Shown here piece after piece: positions 1 to 8,135 of a DNA stretch of 64,000 nucleotides. The DNA comes from Tersicoccus phoenicis (GTDB lineage: Bacteria; Actinomycetota; Actinomycetes; Actinomycetales; Micrococcaceae), in NCBI RefSeq assembly GCF_001968835.1, contig NZ_MRDE01000076.1, positions 1 through 64,000 on the forward strand. Reading direction: 5' to 3'. Both the position numbers and the translations under genes were made by a program. Positions within the stretch are counted from its first letter, which is position 1; the number at the start of each line of letters is the position of its first letter. The notes beneath the pieces were generated by a model, which saw only the letters and a program-made list of their open reading frames with translations, was not told the origin of the DNA and did no database searches.

Positions 1-90
1 CCGGATCCGGACTCCTGGTCCCCCGACGACGTCCGCCCCATGCGCGACGCCGTCGCCGCCCGCATCCGGGAAGAACTGCTGCAGCCATAG
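1..90 (+). CDS. C-terminal end of an unidentified protein, possibly low-molecular-weight phosphatase/ArsC family (partial)
   Basis: Only the last 29 codons are in the window, read from base 1 and ending in TAG at 88-90. The tail has a W, then a DDVRPMRDAV-type stretch, then a charged helix ending in LL. That is like the end of low-molecular-weight tyrosine phosphatases and ArsC-type arsenate reductases, but it is too short to prove. The frame's codon use fits coding DNA. It faces the truncated aldolase on the other strand, and only about 65 bases separate its stop from the last recognisable aldolase codon. This abutment suggests a rearrangement joint. The family call is an inference. Confidence 0.4.
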   Translation, partial: PDPDSWSPDDVRPMRDAVAARIREELLQP

Positions 91-154
91 GGACTAACGG
101 GCCCGACATGAAGCGAAACCAAAACCACGACACCGAGCGCGGCTGTTCACAGCC

Positions 155-502
155 GACACCGGGCAGCGACGGCATCCCGGCCTCGGCGGAGGAACGCACG
201 ACCTCGACGTCGAACCCGGGGCTGACGGTGAACGCGGCGCCCGCATCCTTCGCCTGCTGCACATGTTCACCGGTGACCACGGTTCCTGCACCGACGCGCA
301 GTCCGCGTGCGGCCGCTGCTGTCGCGACGACCCGGAGCGCCTCTACGTCTGCTGGCGTCTGCACCGGAATCTCGACCGCCTCGATGCCGAGATCCCAGGC
401 GGTTGTGGCGACGGCGAGGCTGCGTTCGGTGCCCATACCGCGCAGGATCGCCATGAGGCGTGCGCTACCGAAGAGTTCACCGAAAGCGGAGTTGTCGGTC
501 AT
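155..502 (-). pseudogene. eda: 2-dehydro-3-deoxyphosphogluconate (KDPG) aldolase, truncated
   Basis: The ATG is at 502, 15 bases after the kinase stop, so this is the third gene of a leftward operon. The first 116 codons match the N-terminal half of KDPG aldolases: the AILRG strand with the active-site region, an EIPVQTP strand, VGAGTV, and FTVSPGFD, then PSLPGV. Homology stops there, near base 155. The expected TPxE segment and the strand with the Schiff-base lysine (KlFP) do not follow. The frame stays open with unrelated codons to the window edge, antisense to the gene ending at 90. Full-length enzymes have about 200-210 residues, so the catalytic lysine is lost and the product should be inactive. 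The joint may be a real deletion or an assembly join. Confidence 0.75.
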
Positions 503-517
503 GTCGGGGTCAGCCTT

Positions 518-1445
518 TCATCGTGGAGGCTCGGGGGCGAAGTCGCTCGGGGACTGCAGGACGAGGTGTGCCCGTGCGTGGCCGGCGGCCAGGCGCGCGG
601 CAGCGTCGGAGCCTTCGATCAGCGCGGCGAGGTAGCCCGCGGCGAATGCGTCGCCTGCGCCCACCGGTTCAAGCACCTCGGTGGGAATCGCCGGGACGAA
701 GCTGGCCCGCTCCGTGCCGTCGGTCCGTGCATACTCGGTCGCACCCCCCGGCGCCGTCCTTCACGACGAGCGTCGGCGGCTGCGGGATGAGGCGACGAAC
801 CTCGTCGGCCAGTTCACATCCCCAGAGCGTCGTCGCCTCGTCGAGTCCGACGAACACGATGTCGGCCCGGCGCGCGAGGCCGAGCAACACGGCGGCAGCC
901 TCCCCCGGCCGCCACAGGGCAGCGCGATGGTTGACGTCGAAACTGAGGGTGGCGTCACTTGCCGCCACCCGGTCGATGACGGCGTCGACGAGGGCGGCAC
1001 AGGACGGGGAGAGCGCGGGGGTGATCCCGGAGATGTGCACGACGACGGCATCCTCCAGCGGGACGTTCTCGACCGACGGCGGGCCCATCCGCGAGGCGGC
1101 CGAGCCGTACCGGTAGTAGAGCACACCGCGGCCGGGGTCCTTGAAATAGACCCCCGTCGAGGCGTCCGGGTCGGTCCGCACCCAACCGACGTCCACCCCG
1201 TGCCGTGCGACGGACCCACGCACCCGGTCGCCGAGCACGTCGGCACCAACGGCGCTGACCCATGCGGAGTACACGCCCAACGCCGCCGTGTGCGACGCGA
1301 CGTTGGACTCGGCGCCGCCCACGTGCAGTCGCAATTCATCTGCACTGGCGAGCGACTCGGCACCTGCGGGAGTGATCATCACCATGCTCTCGCCGAGGGC
1401 GATCAGCCGCGGTCGAGGTGAGGTGGGTGTCGGCGTGTCCGTCAT
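518..1445 (-). pseudogene. PfkB-family sugar kinase, probably 2-keto-3-deoxygluconate kinase, frameshifted
   Basis: It would phosphorylate a sugar acid (likely 2-keto-3-deoxygluconate) to feed the adjacent KDPG aldolase. The ATG at 1445 overlaps the transporter stop as ATGA. The N-terminal part shows the PfkB start (ALGESMVMITP), the GGAESNVA sugar-binding loop and an SFDVNHR strand. After LVVKDGAGG the frame fails at a run of six G (744-749 on the complementary strand). Removing one G restores the rest: a GAGDAF catalytic loop, then a normal PfkB C-terminus ending in TGA at 518-520. The restored length is about 308 residues, normal for the family. As it stands the product lacks the catalytic Asp. 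A homopolymer sequencing error is as likely as a true mutation. Confidence 0.8.
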
Positions 1446-2815
1446 CTCGCGGCGGCCCCGGTCCTGTCGATGTCAGTGCTCCGGGTCGCCGCGAGGACGT
1501 GCAGTCGACCTGCGCCTTCGACGTCAGGGCGGACCGAGGCAACGAGCGTCGCGAGCGCACCGACCACGGAGATCACTGCGGAGTACATGACCACGGGCCA
1601 GAAGGCCCCACCCGCCGCTGCAACGAGCGCCGCGCTGATGAGCGGTGCGAAGCCGCCGCCGAGCGTGTTCGAGATCTGGTAGCCGAGGTTCACACCGGTG
1701 GTCCGCGCCTCGGGGTCGAACATCTCCACCAACATCGTCGACAGGGTGGCCTGCATCGCCACGCCGAACAGTACGAAGCCGAGGATCTGCCCGAGCCAAA
1801 TCAACCACATATTGCCCGTGCTGAACAGCATGAAAGAGGGGTAGACCATCGCCGCGAAGCCGAGGCATCCGATGATGTAGGTCGTGCGACGGCCGATGCG
1901 GTCGGAGATCGCGCCCCATGTCGGAGCGACGATGATCTGGAGCAGACCCACGATCATCGTCCCTGCGAAGCCCATCCAGGCGGGTAGCTGTTTGTTGGAC
2001 ACCATGAAACTGAGTCCGTACGTCAGGACGACGTAACCGGCGATCGACTGCGGCAGACCGATGAGGATGCCCATGATGGCGTTCTTCGGGTGACGGAACA
2101 CCTCGATCAGGGGATTCGCCTTCTTGCCGACGGCCGCGATCTGCTGGGTCTGTGTCGTGATGAACTCTTCGGACTCCTCGAGCTTGCGTCGCAGCAGGAC
2201 CGCCACGATCGCCAGCACGATCGAGAAGACGAAGGGGATGCGCCAGCCCCACTGCAGGAACCAGGAGGAGGGAGTGAGGCCGAGCGCGGCCATGCTGCCA
2301 CCGGCGGCGACGTTGGCGATGCCGGCGCCACTGATGAGGAAGGCACCGTAGAACCCGCGCTTGCCGGTGGGGGCGTTCTCGACGACCATGGTCGCGGCAC
2401 CTCCCATCTCGCCACCGACGAAGAAGCCCTGGAACATCCGGAACAGCAGCAGCAAAAGCGGTGCCGCGATGCCGATCGACTGATCCGACGGAATCAGGCC
2501 GATGCCCGTGGTCGCGATGCCCATGCCCACGACGGTGATCATGAGCACGGTCTTCCGACCCATCCGGTCGCCCACGATGCCCCAGATGATGCCGCCGACG
2601 GGACGCAGCAGGAACCCCACGGCGAACGTGGCGAACGACGACAGTTGGGCGATGGTCGGATCGTCGGTCGAGAAGAAGACGGCGGGGAACACGGCCGCCG
2701 ACGCCAACCCGTACAGGTAGTAGTCGTAGTACTCCATCAGCGTGCCGATCGAACCGCCCGCGATCATCCGCCGCTGGCGGCGGGAGAGCCCACCGCGGGT
2801 GCTTGCTCCGGTCAT
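1442..2815 (-). CDS. MHS-family MFS transporter (metabolite:H+ symporter)
   Basis: A 12-helix major facilitator protein of the metabolite:H+ symporter type (ShiA/ProP/citrate-like), likely importing the sugar acid handled by the two genes that follow. Visible landmarks are the MEYYDYYLYG start of TM1 typical of MHS proteins, the GDRMGRKTVL loop-2/3 motif, FFVGGEMGGAA in TM5, and SDRIGRRT between TM8 and TM9. The ATG at 2815 is preceded by GAGGAG at a good distance. An earlier in-frame start at 2881 lacks this and would add 22 unlikely residues. It is the first gene of the leftward operon and is divergent from the regulator at 2980. Substrate is inferred from context only. Confidence 0.85.
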   Translation of the reverse strand: MTGASTRGGLSRRQRRMIAGGSIGTLMEYYDYYLYGLASAAVFPAVFFSTDDPTIAQLSSFATFAVGFLLRPVGGIIWGIVGDRMGRKTVLMITVVGMGIATTGIGLIPSDQSIGIAAPLLLLLFRMFQGFFVGGEMGGAATMVVENAPTGKRGFYGAFLISGAGIANVAAGGSMAALGLTPSSWFLQWGWRIPFVFSIVLAIVAVLLRRKLEESEEFITTQTQQIAAVGKKANPLIEVFRHPKNAIMGILIGLPQSIAGYVVLTYGLSFMVSNKQLPAWMGFAGTMIVGLLQIIVAPTWGAISDRIGRRTTYIIGCLGFAAMVYPSFMLFSTGNMWLIWLGQILGFVLFGVAMQATLSTMLVEMFDPEARTTGVNLGYQISNTLGGGFAPLISAALVAAAGGAFWPVVMYSAVISVVGALATLVASVRPDVEGAGRLHVLAATRSTDIDRTGAAAR

Positions 2816-2902
2816 GAGATCTACTCCTCGATGCGTGGCCCGAAGGGGCCGGGAACGGGGCATCGCCCTACTAGGAGCCAAACTAGCGAACGGCGAACTT
2901 TC

Positions 2903-2965
2903 TGTCTATAGCAAAGACATTTCGTTCATGGCGGGATGGAGCAGAGACGACGAGATGGAGCAGAG
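2903..2965. promoter_or_regulatory. Candidate operator region between the transporter operon and its divergent regulator
   Basis: The divergent intergenic region has two repeat structures. One is an inverted repeat TGTCT-N7-AGACA at 2903-2919. The other is an exact direct repeat of the 12-mer GATGGAGCAGAG at 2935-2946 and 2954-2965, 19 bases start to start. Both lie where the regulator or RNA polymerase would bind. Assignment to the YheO-type regulator is an inference from position. Confidence 0.4.
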
Positions 2966-2979
2966 TAGGAGCTGTGAAC

Positions 2980-3660
2980 ATGAACAGGCGCGAGACGTTC
3001 GAGGATGCGGCCGAGGTGCTCGAAACCTTTCGACCGGTGATGCGTGCCGTCGCCGCGGCCGGTGGCCCCGCGTGCGAGGTGGTGTTGCACAACCTCGACG
3101 GCGCGGACGTCGACCTGGGGCACACGATCGCTGCGATCGAGAACGGTCACGTCACGGGACGCGAAGTCGGTGGCCCGTCCACCAGCCTCGGACTGAACGT
3201 GCTACGAAATCGGCAGGAGGACCACGACGCGTTCGGGTACCGAGGTTTCACGGCCGACGGACGGGAACTGCGCTGCTCGAGCGTCTACTTCCACAACCGG
3301 GCGGGAGACATCATCGCTGCGCTGTGCATCAACGTCGACCTGAGCGCCCTCCAGCAGGCGCGGTCGCTGCTCGATGCGTTGCTGCCGGTGTCCGCTCATG
3401 CGGGGGCGGCGCAGCCGGACGAATACATCGGCCGCGATCTGGTGTCCGTGATGGACGGCATGATCAGTGAGGCGATCGCCGAGGTGGGAAAGCCCGTGGC
3501 GCAGATGTCCCGGGACGAGAAGATCGGCGTGCTGCAGCGACTGGACGCACGCGGCGCCACACAGATGCGCAAGTCAACCGAGACGATCGCCCTCCGCCTG
3601 GGCATCTCACGCGTCACCGCTTACGCGTATCTCGACGAGGCCCGCCGAGGCGCGAACTGA
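2980..3660 (+). CDS. YheO/DauR-type transcriptional regulator (PAS-like domain plus HTH)
   Basis: The N-terminal two thirds (about residues 5-125) match YheO-like PAS domains: LHNLDGADVDLGHTIAAIENG, then a GLNVLRN loop and a CINVDLS strand. The C-terminal 60 residues carry a Fis-like helix-turn-helix (STETIALRLGISRVTAYAYL). In this family the PAS domain binds a small ligand and the HTH binds DNA. The ATG at 2980 has AGGAG eight bases upstream; the in-frame GTG at 2974 is worse placed. It is divergent from the sugar-acid transporter operon, so it is likely that operon's regulator, with ligand probably a sugar acid. Confidence 0.8.
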   Translation: MNRRETFEDAAEVLETFRPVMRAVAAAGGPACEVVLHNLDGADVDLGHTIAAIENGHVTGREVGGPSTSLGLNVLRNRQEDHDAFGYRGFTADGRELRCSSVYFHNRAGDIIAALCINVDLSALQQARSLLDALLPVSAHAGAAQPDEYIGRDLVSVMDGMISEAIAEVGKPVAQMSRDEKIGVLQRLDARGATQMRKSTETIALRLGISRVTAYAYLDEARRGAN

Positions 3661-3749
3661 CGGGTGGTTCCGGCGCGAACGCGGGTGCCGGCCACGCCCG
3701 TACCGCTGCGGCGGAACGCCGGGAACGGCGCGCGTGACTTGGACGCGCT

Positions 3750-3773
3750 CATATACTAAGATGTAAATATGTG
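3750..3773 (+). promoter_or_regulatory. AT-rich imperfect palindrome upstream of the metal ATPase
   Basis: A short AT-rich block in otherwise GC-rich DNA reads CATATACTAAGATGTAAATATGTG. It is roughly symmetrical (8 of 12 positions pair) and contains a TATACT -10-like hexamer at 3752-3757. The layout recalls ArsR/SmtB-type metal-responsive operators overlapping a promoter, but no ArsR gene is present here. The 140 bases from here to the ATPase start contain no further gene. Confidence 0.35.
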
Positions 3774-3913
3774 AATGGGTTGGGTTGCTTCGTGGTGTCC
3801 ACGATGGCGGGTGCGGTCGCGGGCGCGACGGCTTCCGCGGACCCGGTTCGACCGGGTAAGACACGGCGAGGCAACCCCACCACCACCCTTCCCGAATCTG
3901 GAGAACGGCACCC

Positions 3914-6400
3914 ATGGCCACCGACACACAGCTCGATCTGAACACGGTGCTTCCCGAGGCATTGGACGAGAAGGACGCCTGCGTCCGACGACTTACCGCA
4001 GGTCTGCAAGCCCGCGACGGGGTCACGAGCGCCCACGTCGAGCAGGGACAGGCCGCCGCGCAGCTGTGCGTGCACTTCGAGCCCGACGTCATCAGCCTCC
4101 AGCGCATCCGTGAGCTCGCGTTCTCGCTCGGTGCTCGCGTCGACAACGACTTCGGGCACCTCAGCCTCGACGTGGACGAGGTGTCGCGCCCGGCGCCCGC
4201 CCAGTTGCTGGAGCAGAAGCTGCGCAAGGCTGCCGGGGTGGTGGAGGCGCACGTCTCCCCGACCGGTTCCGTCCGGGTCGAGTACTTCGCGGACCAGACC
4301 TCGGAACGGGAGATCGTCGAGTTGCTCGAGCGGAGCGGAACTCCGCCGCGCGTGGGCCGGCCGCAGGCCCCGGGGTCCGGTGACGGGGCGGCCGCCGAAC
4401 CCGAAGTCGTGGCCCAGTCCGAGGACGCGGGCCACGACGAGCACGATCATCAACACGGTGGGATCTTCGGTGAGCGCAGCGAGTTGATCTTCGCGATCCT
4501 CTGCGCCGTGACGTTGGCGACGGGTTTCCTGCTCGGGCTGAGCTCCGCTGTCCCCGACCTGGTCTCCACCGTGCTGTACGTTGCCGCGTACTTCTTCGGC
4601 GGCTACTACACGCTCAAGGAGGCCATCCAGAGCGTGATGGCCAAACGGTTCGAGATCGACTTCCTGATGTTGGTCGCGGCTGCCGGGGCGGCAGTACTCG
4701 GCGAGCTGGCCGAGGGCGCCCTGCTGCTGGCACTGTTCAGCATCGGTCACGCGCTGGAGAGCTTTGCGATGGGACGGGCCCGGAAGGCGATCCAGGCGCT
4801 GGCCGAACTCGCGCCCGCCACCGCCATCGTCCGACGGGACGGCACGGAGCAGGAGATCCCGGTCGAGCAACTGCGGATCGGTGACACCGTGGTCATCAAG
4901 CCCAACAGTCGCATTCCTTCGGACGGCTTCGTCTCGGTCGGCCGCAGCAGTGTCGACCAGGCGGCCGTGACGGGGGAGAGCATCCCCGTCGACAAGGAAC
5001 CTCTGGCGCCCGGCAGCTCGCGCAAGGAGGAGGACATCCCGGCCGAAAGCCGGATCTACGCCGGCACCGTCAACGGGCCGGGCGTCCTGGAGATCCAGGT
5101 CACTCGACTGTCGAAGGACTCCACGCTGGCGCGGGTCGTCCGGATGGTGAGCGAAGCGCAGGCACAGACCTCGCCCACGCAGCGCTTCACCGACCGGTTC
5201 CAGCGGATCTTCGTTCCCGCCGTTCTCACCCTGGTGGTCGTCCTGCTGTTCGCGGGTCTGGTCATCGACGAGCCGTTCTCCGCCACGTTGTACCGCGCCC
5301 TGGCGGTCCTCGTCGCAGCCAGCCCCTGTGCCCTGGCCATCTCCACTCCGAGCGCGGTTCTGAGTGGTCTGGCGCGCGGTGCGCGCGGAGGGTTGCTGAT
5401 CAAGGGCGGTGGTCCGCTGGAGAACCTCGGCACACTGCGCGCGATCGCTTTCGACAAGACCGGCACGCTCACCGAGGGCAAGCCGGAACTGACCGACGTC
5501 GAGCCGGTCGACGGAGTGACGGAGACGGAACTGCTCAGTGTCGCCCTCGCCGTCGAAGCACAGAGTGACCACCCGCTGGCCGCTGCCATCGTCGCCGCGG
5601 CTCGTACCAAGCTGGACGGGACGCCTGCGCTCAAGGCCGACGCGGTCACCAGCATCACCGGCCGCGGCGTGAGCGCGCTGATCGACGGAGAAGAGATCCA
5701 CATCGGCAAGCAGTTGCTGTTCAGCGAGATCGACGGCGCGCCACTGACCGAGCGCGTCAGCGAAACCACCGCACGGCTCGAGGCGTCGGGGCGGACGACC
5801 ATGGTGGTGCGGCGCGGGAGTCGGTACCTCGGTGTGCTCGGCCTCATGGACGTCCCTCGGCCCGCGGCGCAGTCCGTCGTCGCACGTCTGCGCCAGTCCG
5901 GCATTCGGAACATGATCATGCTGTCCGGCGACAACCAGACGGTCGCCAACGCCGTCGCCCGCAAGATCGGCATCGACGAGGCGCGTGGGGATCTGCTGCC
6001 CGATGACAAGGTCAAGGCAGTGGTCGACCTGCGTACCAGGGAGCACAAGGTCGCGATGGTCGGCGACGGCGTCAACGATGCGCCGGCGATGGCGAACGCG
6101 ACGGTGGGAATCGCGATGGGCGCCGCCGGCTCGGACGTGGCCATGGAAACCGCGGACGTCGCCCTCATGGCTGACGATCTGGAGCGACTTCCCTTCGCGG
6201 TGGACTTGAGCCGGAAGTCCAGTCAGATCATCCGACAGAACCTCTGGGCGAGCCTTGGTATCGTTGCCATTCTGATCCCCACCACCATCGCCGGAGCCGT
6301 CGGGATCGGAGTAGCCGTCCTGATTCACGAAGGGTCCACCTTGTTGGTCGTCGCCAACGCGCTCCGCCTCCTCGGCTACCGTGAACGTAAGAACAGGTAA
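3914..6400 (+). CDS. P1B-4-type heavy-metal-transporting P-type ATPase (CtpD/CtpJ/CoaT-like)
   Basis: A membrane pump that exports a divalent metal with ATP; P1B-4 members handle Co, Ni, Fe or Zn. Subgroup evidence is the SPC motif in TM6 (residues 470-472, not CPC) and the HEGST motif in the last membrane segment. Other landmarks are TGES in the actuator domain, DKTGT with the phosphorylated Asp at 514, the SDHPL nucleotide-site motif, and GDGVNDAP. The 190-residue N-terminus holds two ferredoxin-fold HMA-like segments (about 15-75 and 95-145), neither with the CxxC metal pair, then a His-rich linker (HDEHDHQH). At 828 residues it is longer than typical P1B-4 pumps of about 650-700. The start has GGAGAA upstream. 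It heads a rightward group with the DUF305 and DUF3105 genes. Which metal is pumped cannot be read from sequence alone. Confidence 0.9.
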   Translation: MATDTQLDLNTVLPEALDEKDACVRRLTAGLQARDGVTSAHVEQGQAAAQLCVHFEPDVISLQRIRELAFSLGARVDNDFGHLSLDVDEVSRPAPAQLLEQKLRKAAGVVEAHVSPTGSVRVEYFADQTSEREIVELLERSGTPPRVGRPQAPGSGDGAAAEPEVVAQSEDAGHDEHDHQHGGIFGERSELIFAILCAVTLATGFLLGLSSAVPDLVSTVLYVAAYFFGGYYTLKEAIQSVMAKRFEIDFLMLVAAAGAAVLGELAEGALLLALFSIGHALESFAMGRARKAIQALAELAPATAIVRRDGTEQEIPVEQLRIGDTVVIKPNSRIPSDGFVSVGRSSVDQAAVTGESIPVDKEPLAPGSSRKEEDIPAESRIYAGTVNGPGVLEIQVTRLSKDSTLARVVRMVSEAQAQTSPTQRFTDRFQRIFVPAVLTLVVVLLFAGLVIDEPFSATLYRALAVLVAASPCALAISTPSAVLSGLARGARGGLLIKGGGPLENLGTLRAIAFDKTGTLTEGKPELTDVEPVDGVTETELLSVALAVEAQSDHPLAAAIVAAARTKLDGTPALKADAVTSITGRGVSALIDGEEIHIGKQLLFSEIDGAPLTERVSETTARLEASGRTTMVVRRGSRYLGVLGLMDVPRPAAQSVVARLRQSGIRNMIMLSGDNQTVANAVARKIGIDEARGDLLPDDKVKAVVDLRTREHKVAMVGDGVNDAPAMANATVGIAMGAAGSDVAMETADVALMADDLERLPFAVDLSRKSSQIIRQNLWASLGIVAILIPTTIAGAVGIGVAVLIHEGSTLLVVANALRLLGYRERKNR

Positions 6401-6470
6401 GGGAGTCAGCGACGGCTTCGCTCGCGCACGGACGGGGAGTTGTGCATCCATCCGAGACCCCAAGGCAGGT

Positions 6471-7205
6471 ATGAACGTGAACACCGTCGCTCCGACCGAA
6501 GACGACGAAGTGGAATCGGGCACCGTGACCGCGCGCCGTGCACGGCCACTGAGCGGTCGGCTGTGGTTGGCCCTCCTCACCGTCGTCGTGCTCACGGCTG
6601 CAGCGTTCTTCGCCGTCGGTCGTCTCACCGCGGGTCCCCCTCCGGTACCCAATTCGGGGCCCGACGCCGGATTCGCGCGGGACATGCAGGCGCACCATGC
6701 CCAGGCCGTCGAGATGGCGTTGGTGATCCGGGACAAGTCCACCAACCCGGAGATCCGCTCCATCGCCTACGACATCATCACCACACAGCAGCAGCAGAGC
6801 GGCCAGATGTACGCCTGGCTGGTGGACTGGGGACTGCCCCAGGCCGGATCGGAGCCGCCGATGGCGTGGATGGGAGCCGGAGCGGGCGGAACGACGAGCC
6901 AGAGCGCCGGCGGCGGCGACATGCAGGGCATGAGCCAGAGCGAGATGCAGGGCATGAGCGGCGGCGACCGCATGAAGGGCATGGCCACACCCGAGCAACT
7001 GCAACAGCTGCGCGACGCATCCGGCCCGGCAGCGGACAAGTTGTTCACCGACCTGATGATCAGCCACCATCAAGGGGGTGTGGCGATGGCGCGCGCGGCC
7101 ACCAACCTGGCTGAGACCGCGAAGGTTCGCGACTTCGCAGCCAGCCTCGTCCAAGCGCAGACCGCGGAAGTCACCGCGCTCCAGGACTTGCGCGGCAGGC
7201 TCTGA
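6471..7205 (+). CDS. DUF305 membrane-anchored protein
   Basis: A single-pass protein with an N-terminal cytoplasmic stretch, one membrane helix (about residues 25-45) and an extracytoplasmic DUF305 domain. DUF305 has a four-helix ferritin-like fold; its two signature helices are visible as FARDMQAHHAQAVEMAL and MISHHQGGVAMA. Between them lies a Met-rich linker (repeated MQGMS, MKGMA) of the kind seen in copper-handling proteins. The start at 6471 was preferred over the in-frame 6381 because it follows AAGG at usable spacing and leaves a normal signal-anchor length. It sits 70 bases after the metal ATPase and 25 before the DUF3105 gene, so co-transcription in metal resistance is likely. Confidence 0.8.
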   Translation: MNVNTVAPTEDDEVESGTVTARRARPLSGRLWLALLTVVVLTAAAFFAVGRLTAGPPPVPNSGPDAGFARDMQAHHAQAVEMALVIRDKSTNPEIRSIAYDIITTQQQQSGQMYAWLVDWGLPQAGSEPPMAWMGAGAGGTTSQSAGGGDMQGMSQSEMQGMSGGDRMKGMATPEQLQQLRDASGPAADKLFTDLMISHHQGGVAMARAATNLAETAKVRDFAASLVQAQTAEVTALQDLRGRL

Positions 7206-7230
7206 CCTCTCTGACGAAAGGAACCACCAG

Positions 7231-7869
7231 ATGACCGCGACGCGGCGGAAGACCACCGAGGAACGCCGGGCGGTGCTGCAGGCCCTCCAGGCCAAGCAAC
7301 GGGCCGCCGACCGGCGCAGAGCCTGGTTGATCTACGGCACCGGTGCCCTCGTGGTCGCCGCGATCATCGCCTCGGTGACCTTCGTCATCGTCGGCGAGAT
7401 CAGGCAGCGTGATGCGACCCGCGCTGCTGCCGCCCGTCCCATCGAAGGTGAGCAGACCTTCTCCGGTCAATCCCGGAACCACACCACCGAACCCGTCACC
7501 TATCCCCAGACCCCGTCGACCGGAGGCGACCACGCCCCGGTGTGGACCAACTGCGGTACTTACACCTCACCCGTGGAGGAGACCCGTGCCGTGCACTCCC
7601 TCGAACACGGTGCGGTGTGGCTGAGCTACCGACCCGACCTCCCGAAGGACCAGGTGGCCAAGCTGACGGACCTGGTCGGCAGCCGAGACTACATCCTGCT
7701 GAGCCCGGTGCCGGAGCAGAAGTCGGCGGTGATGGCGACCGCGTGGGGCAAACAGCTCTCCGTCGACAGCAGTGGCGACCCCCGGCTGGCGCCCTTCCTC
7801 ACGAAGTATCGGCAGGGCCCGCAGACTCCCGAGCCGGGAGCCGTCTGCACCGGCGGCGTCCAGGGCTGA
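7231..7869 (+). CDS. DUF3105 membrane-anchored protein
   Basis: The protein has a charged N-terminus, one membrane helix (about residues 33-53) and an extracytoplasmic DUF3105 domain. Domain landmarks are PVWTNCGTY with a conserved Cys, VHSLEHGAVWLSYRP, and a C-terminal CTGG. The function of DUF3105 is not established; in actinobacteria it is often encoded next to DUF305 genes, as here. The ATG at 7231 has GAAAGGA upstream. No membrane enzyme motif is visible. Confidence 0.8.
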   Translation: MTATRRKTTEERRAVLQALQAKQRAADRRRAWLIYGTGALVVAAIIASVTFVIVGEIRQRDATRAAAARPIEGEQTFSGQSRNHTTEPVTYPQTPSTGGDHAPVWTNCGTYTSPVEETRAVHSLEHGAVWLSYRPDLPKDQVAKLTDLVGSRDYILLSPVPEQKSAVMATAWGKQLSVDSSGDPRLAPFLTKYRQGPQTPEPGAVCTGGVQG

Positions 7870-7898
7870 GCACGTCCCCGCGCCGCGCCGTCCGTGTG

Positions 7899-8090
7899 TC
7901 ACCACGTGGTGGCGAGCAGGGCGTCCAGCCTGGTGAAGGAGCTGTGCCAGCCCTCGGTCGAGGGCACGACGACGGCGGCCGGGAAGAGGCCCTGCCGCAA
8001 GTGCAGGATGGTACCGCCGCTGCGGCCGTCACGGAACTCGAGGTCGAGGTGGACCGGCTCGGTGAAGGTCAGGTCGTCGTGGTCACTCAT
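7899..8090 (-). pseudogene. C-terminal half of an SRPBCC/AHSA1-like domain
   Basis: Sixty-three codons resemble the last strands and the C-terminal helix of SRPBCC ligand-binding domains: a LDLEFRDG strand, GGTILHLRQGLF, then STEGWHSSFTRLDALLA. Family members have about 140-160 residues, so the N-terminal half is missing. The ATG at 8090 does have GAGAGGA upstream, so a short product could be made. The missing half would lie where the HNH gene now ends (8136), which suggests truncation by a rearrangement. It could also be an independent short protein. Confidence 0.5.
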
Positions 8091-8135
8091 GGGTGGGTCC
8101 TCTCGGGGGGTCATCCTCCACGGTAGCCACTGCGC

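Noticed and set aside
3749-6763. 1004-codon open frame on the minus strand opposite the metal ATPase
   Set aside because: Its protein is a low-complexity Arg/Gly/Asp/His-rich shadow of third-position GC bias; the plus strand carries complete ATPase motifs.
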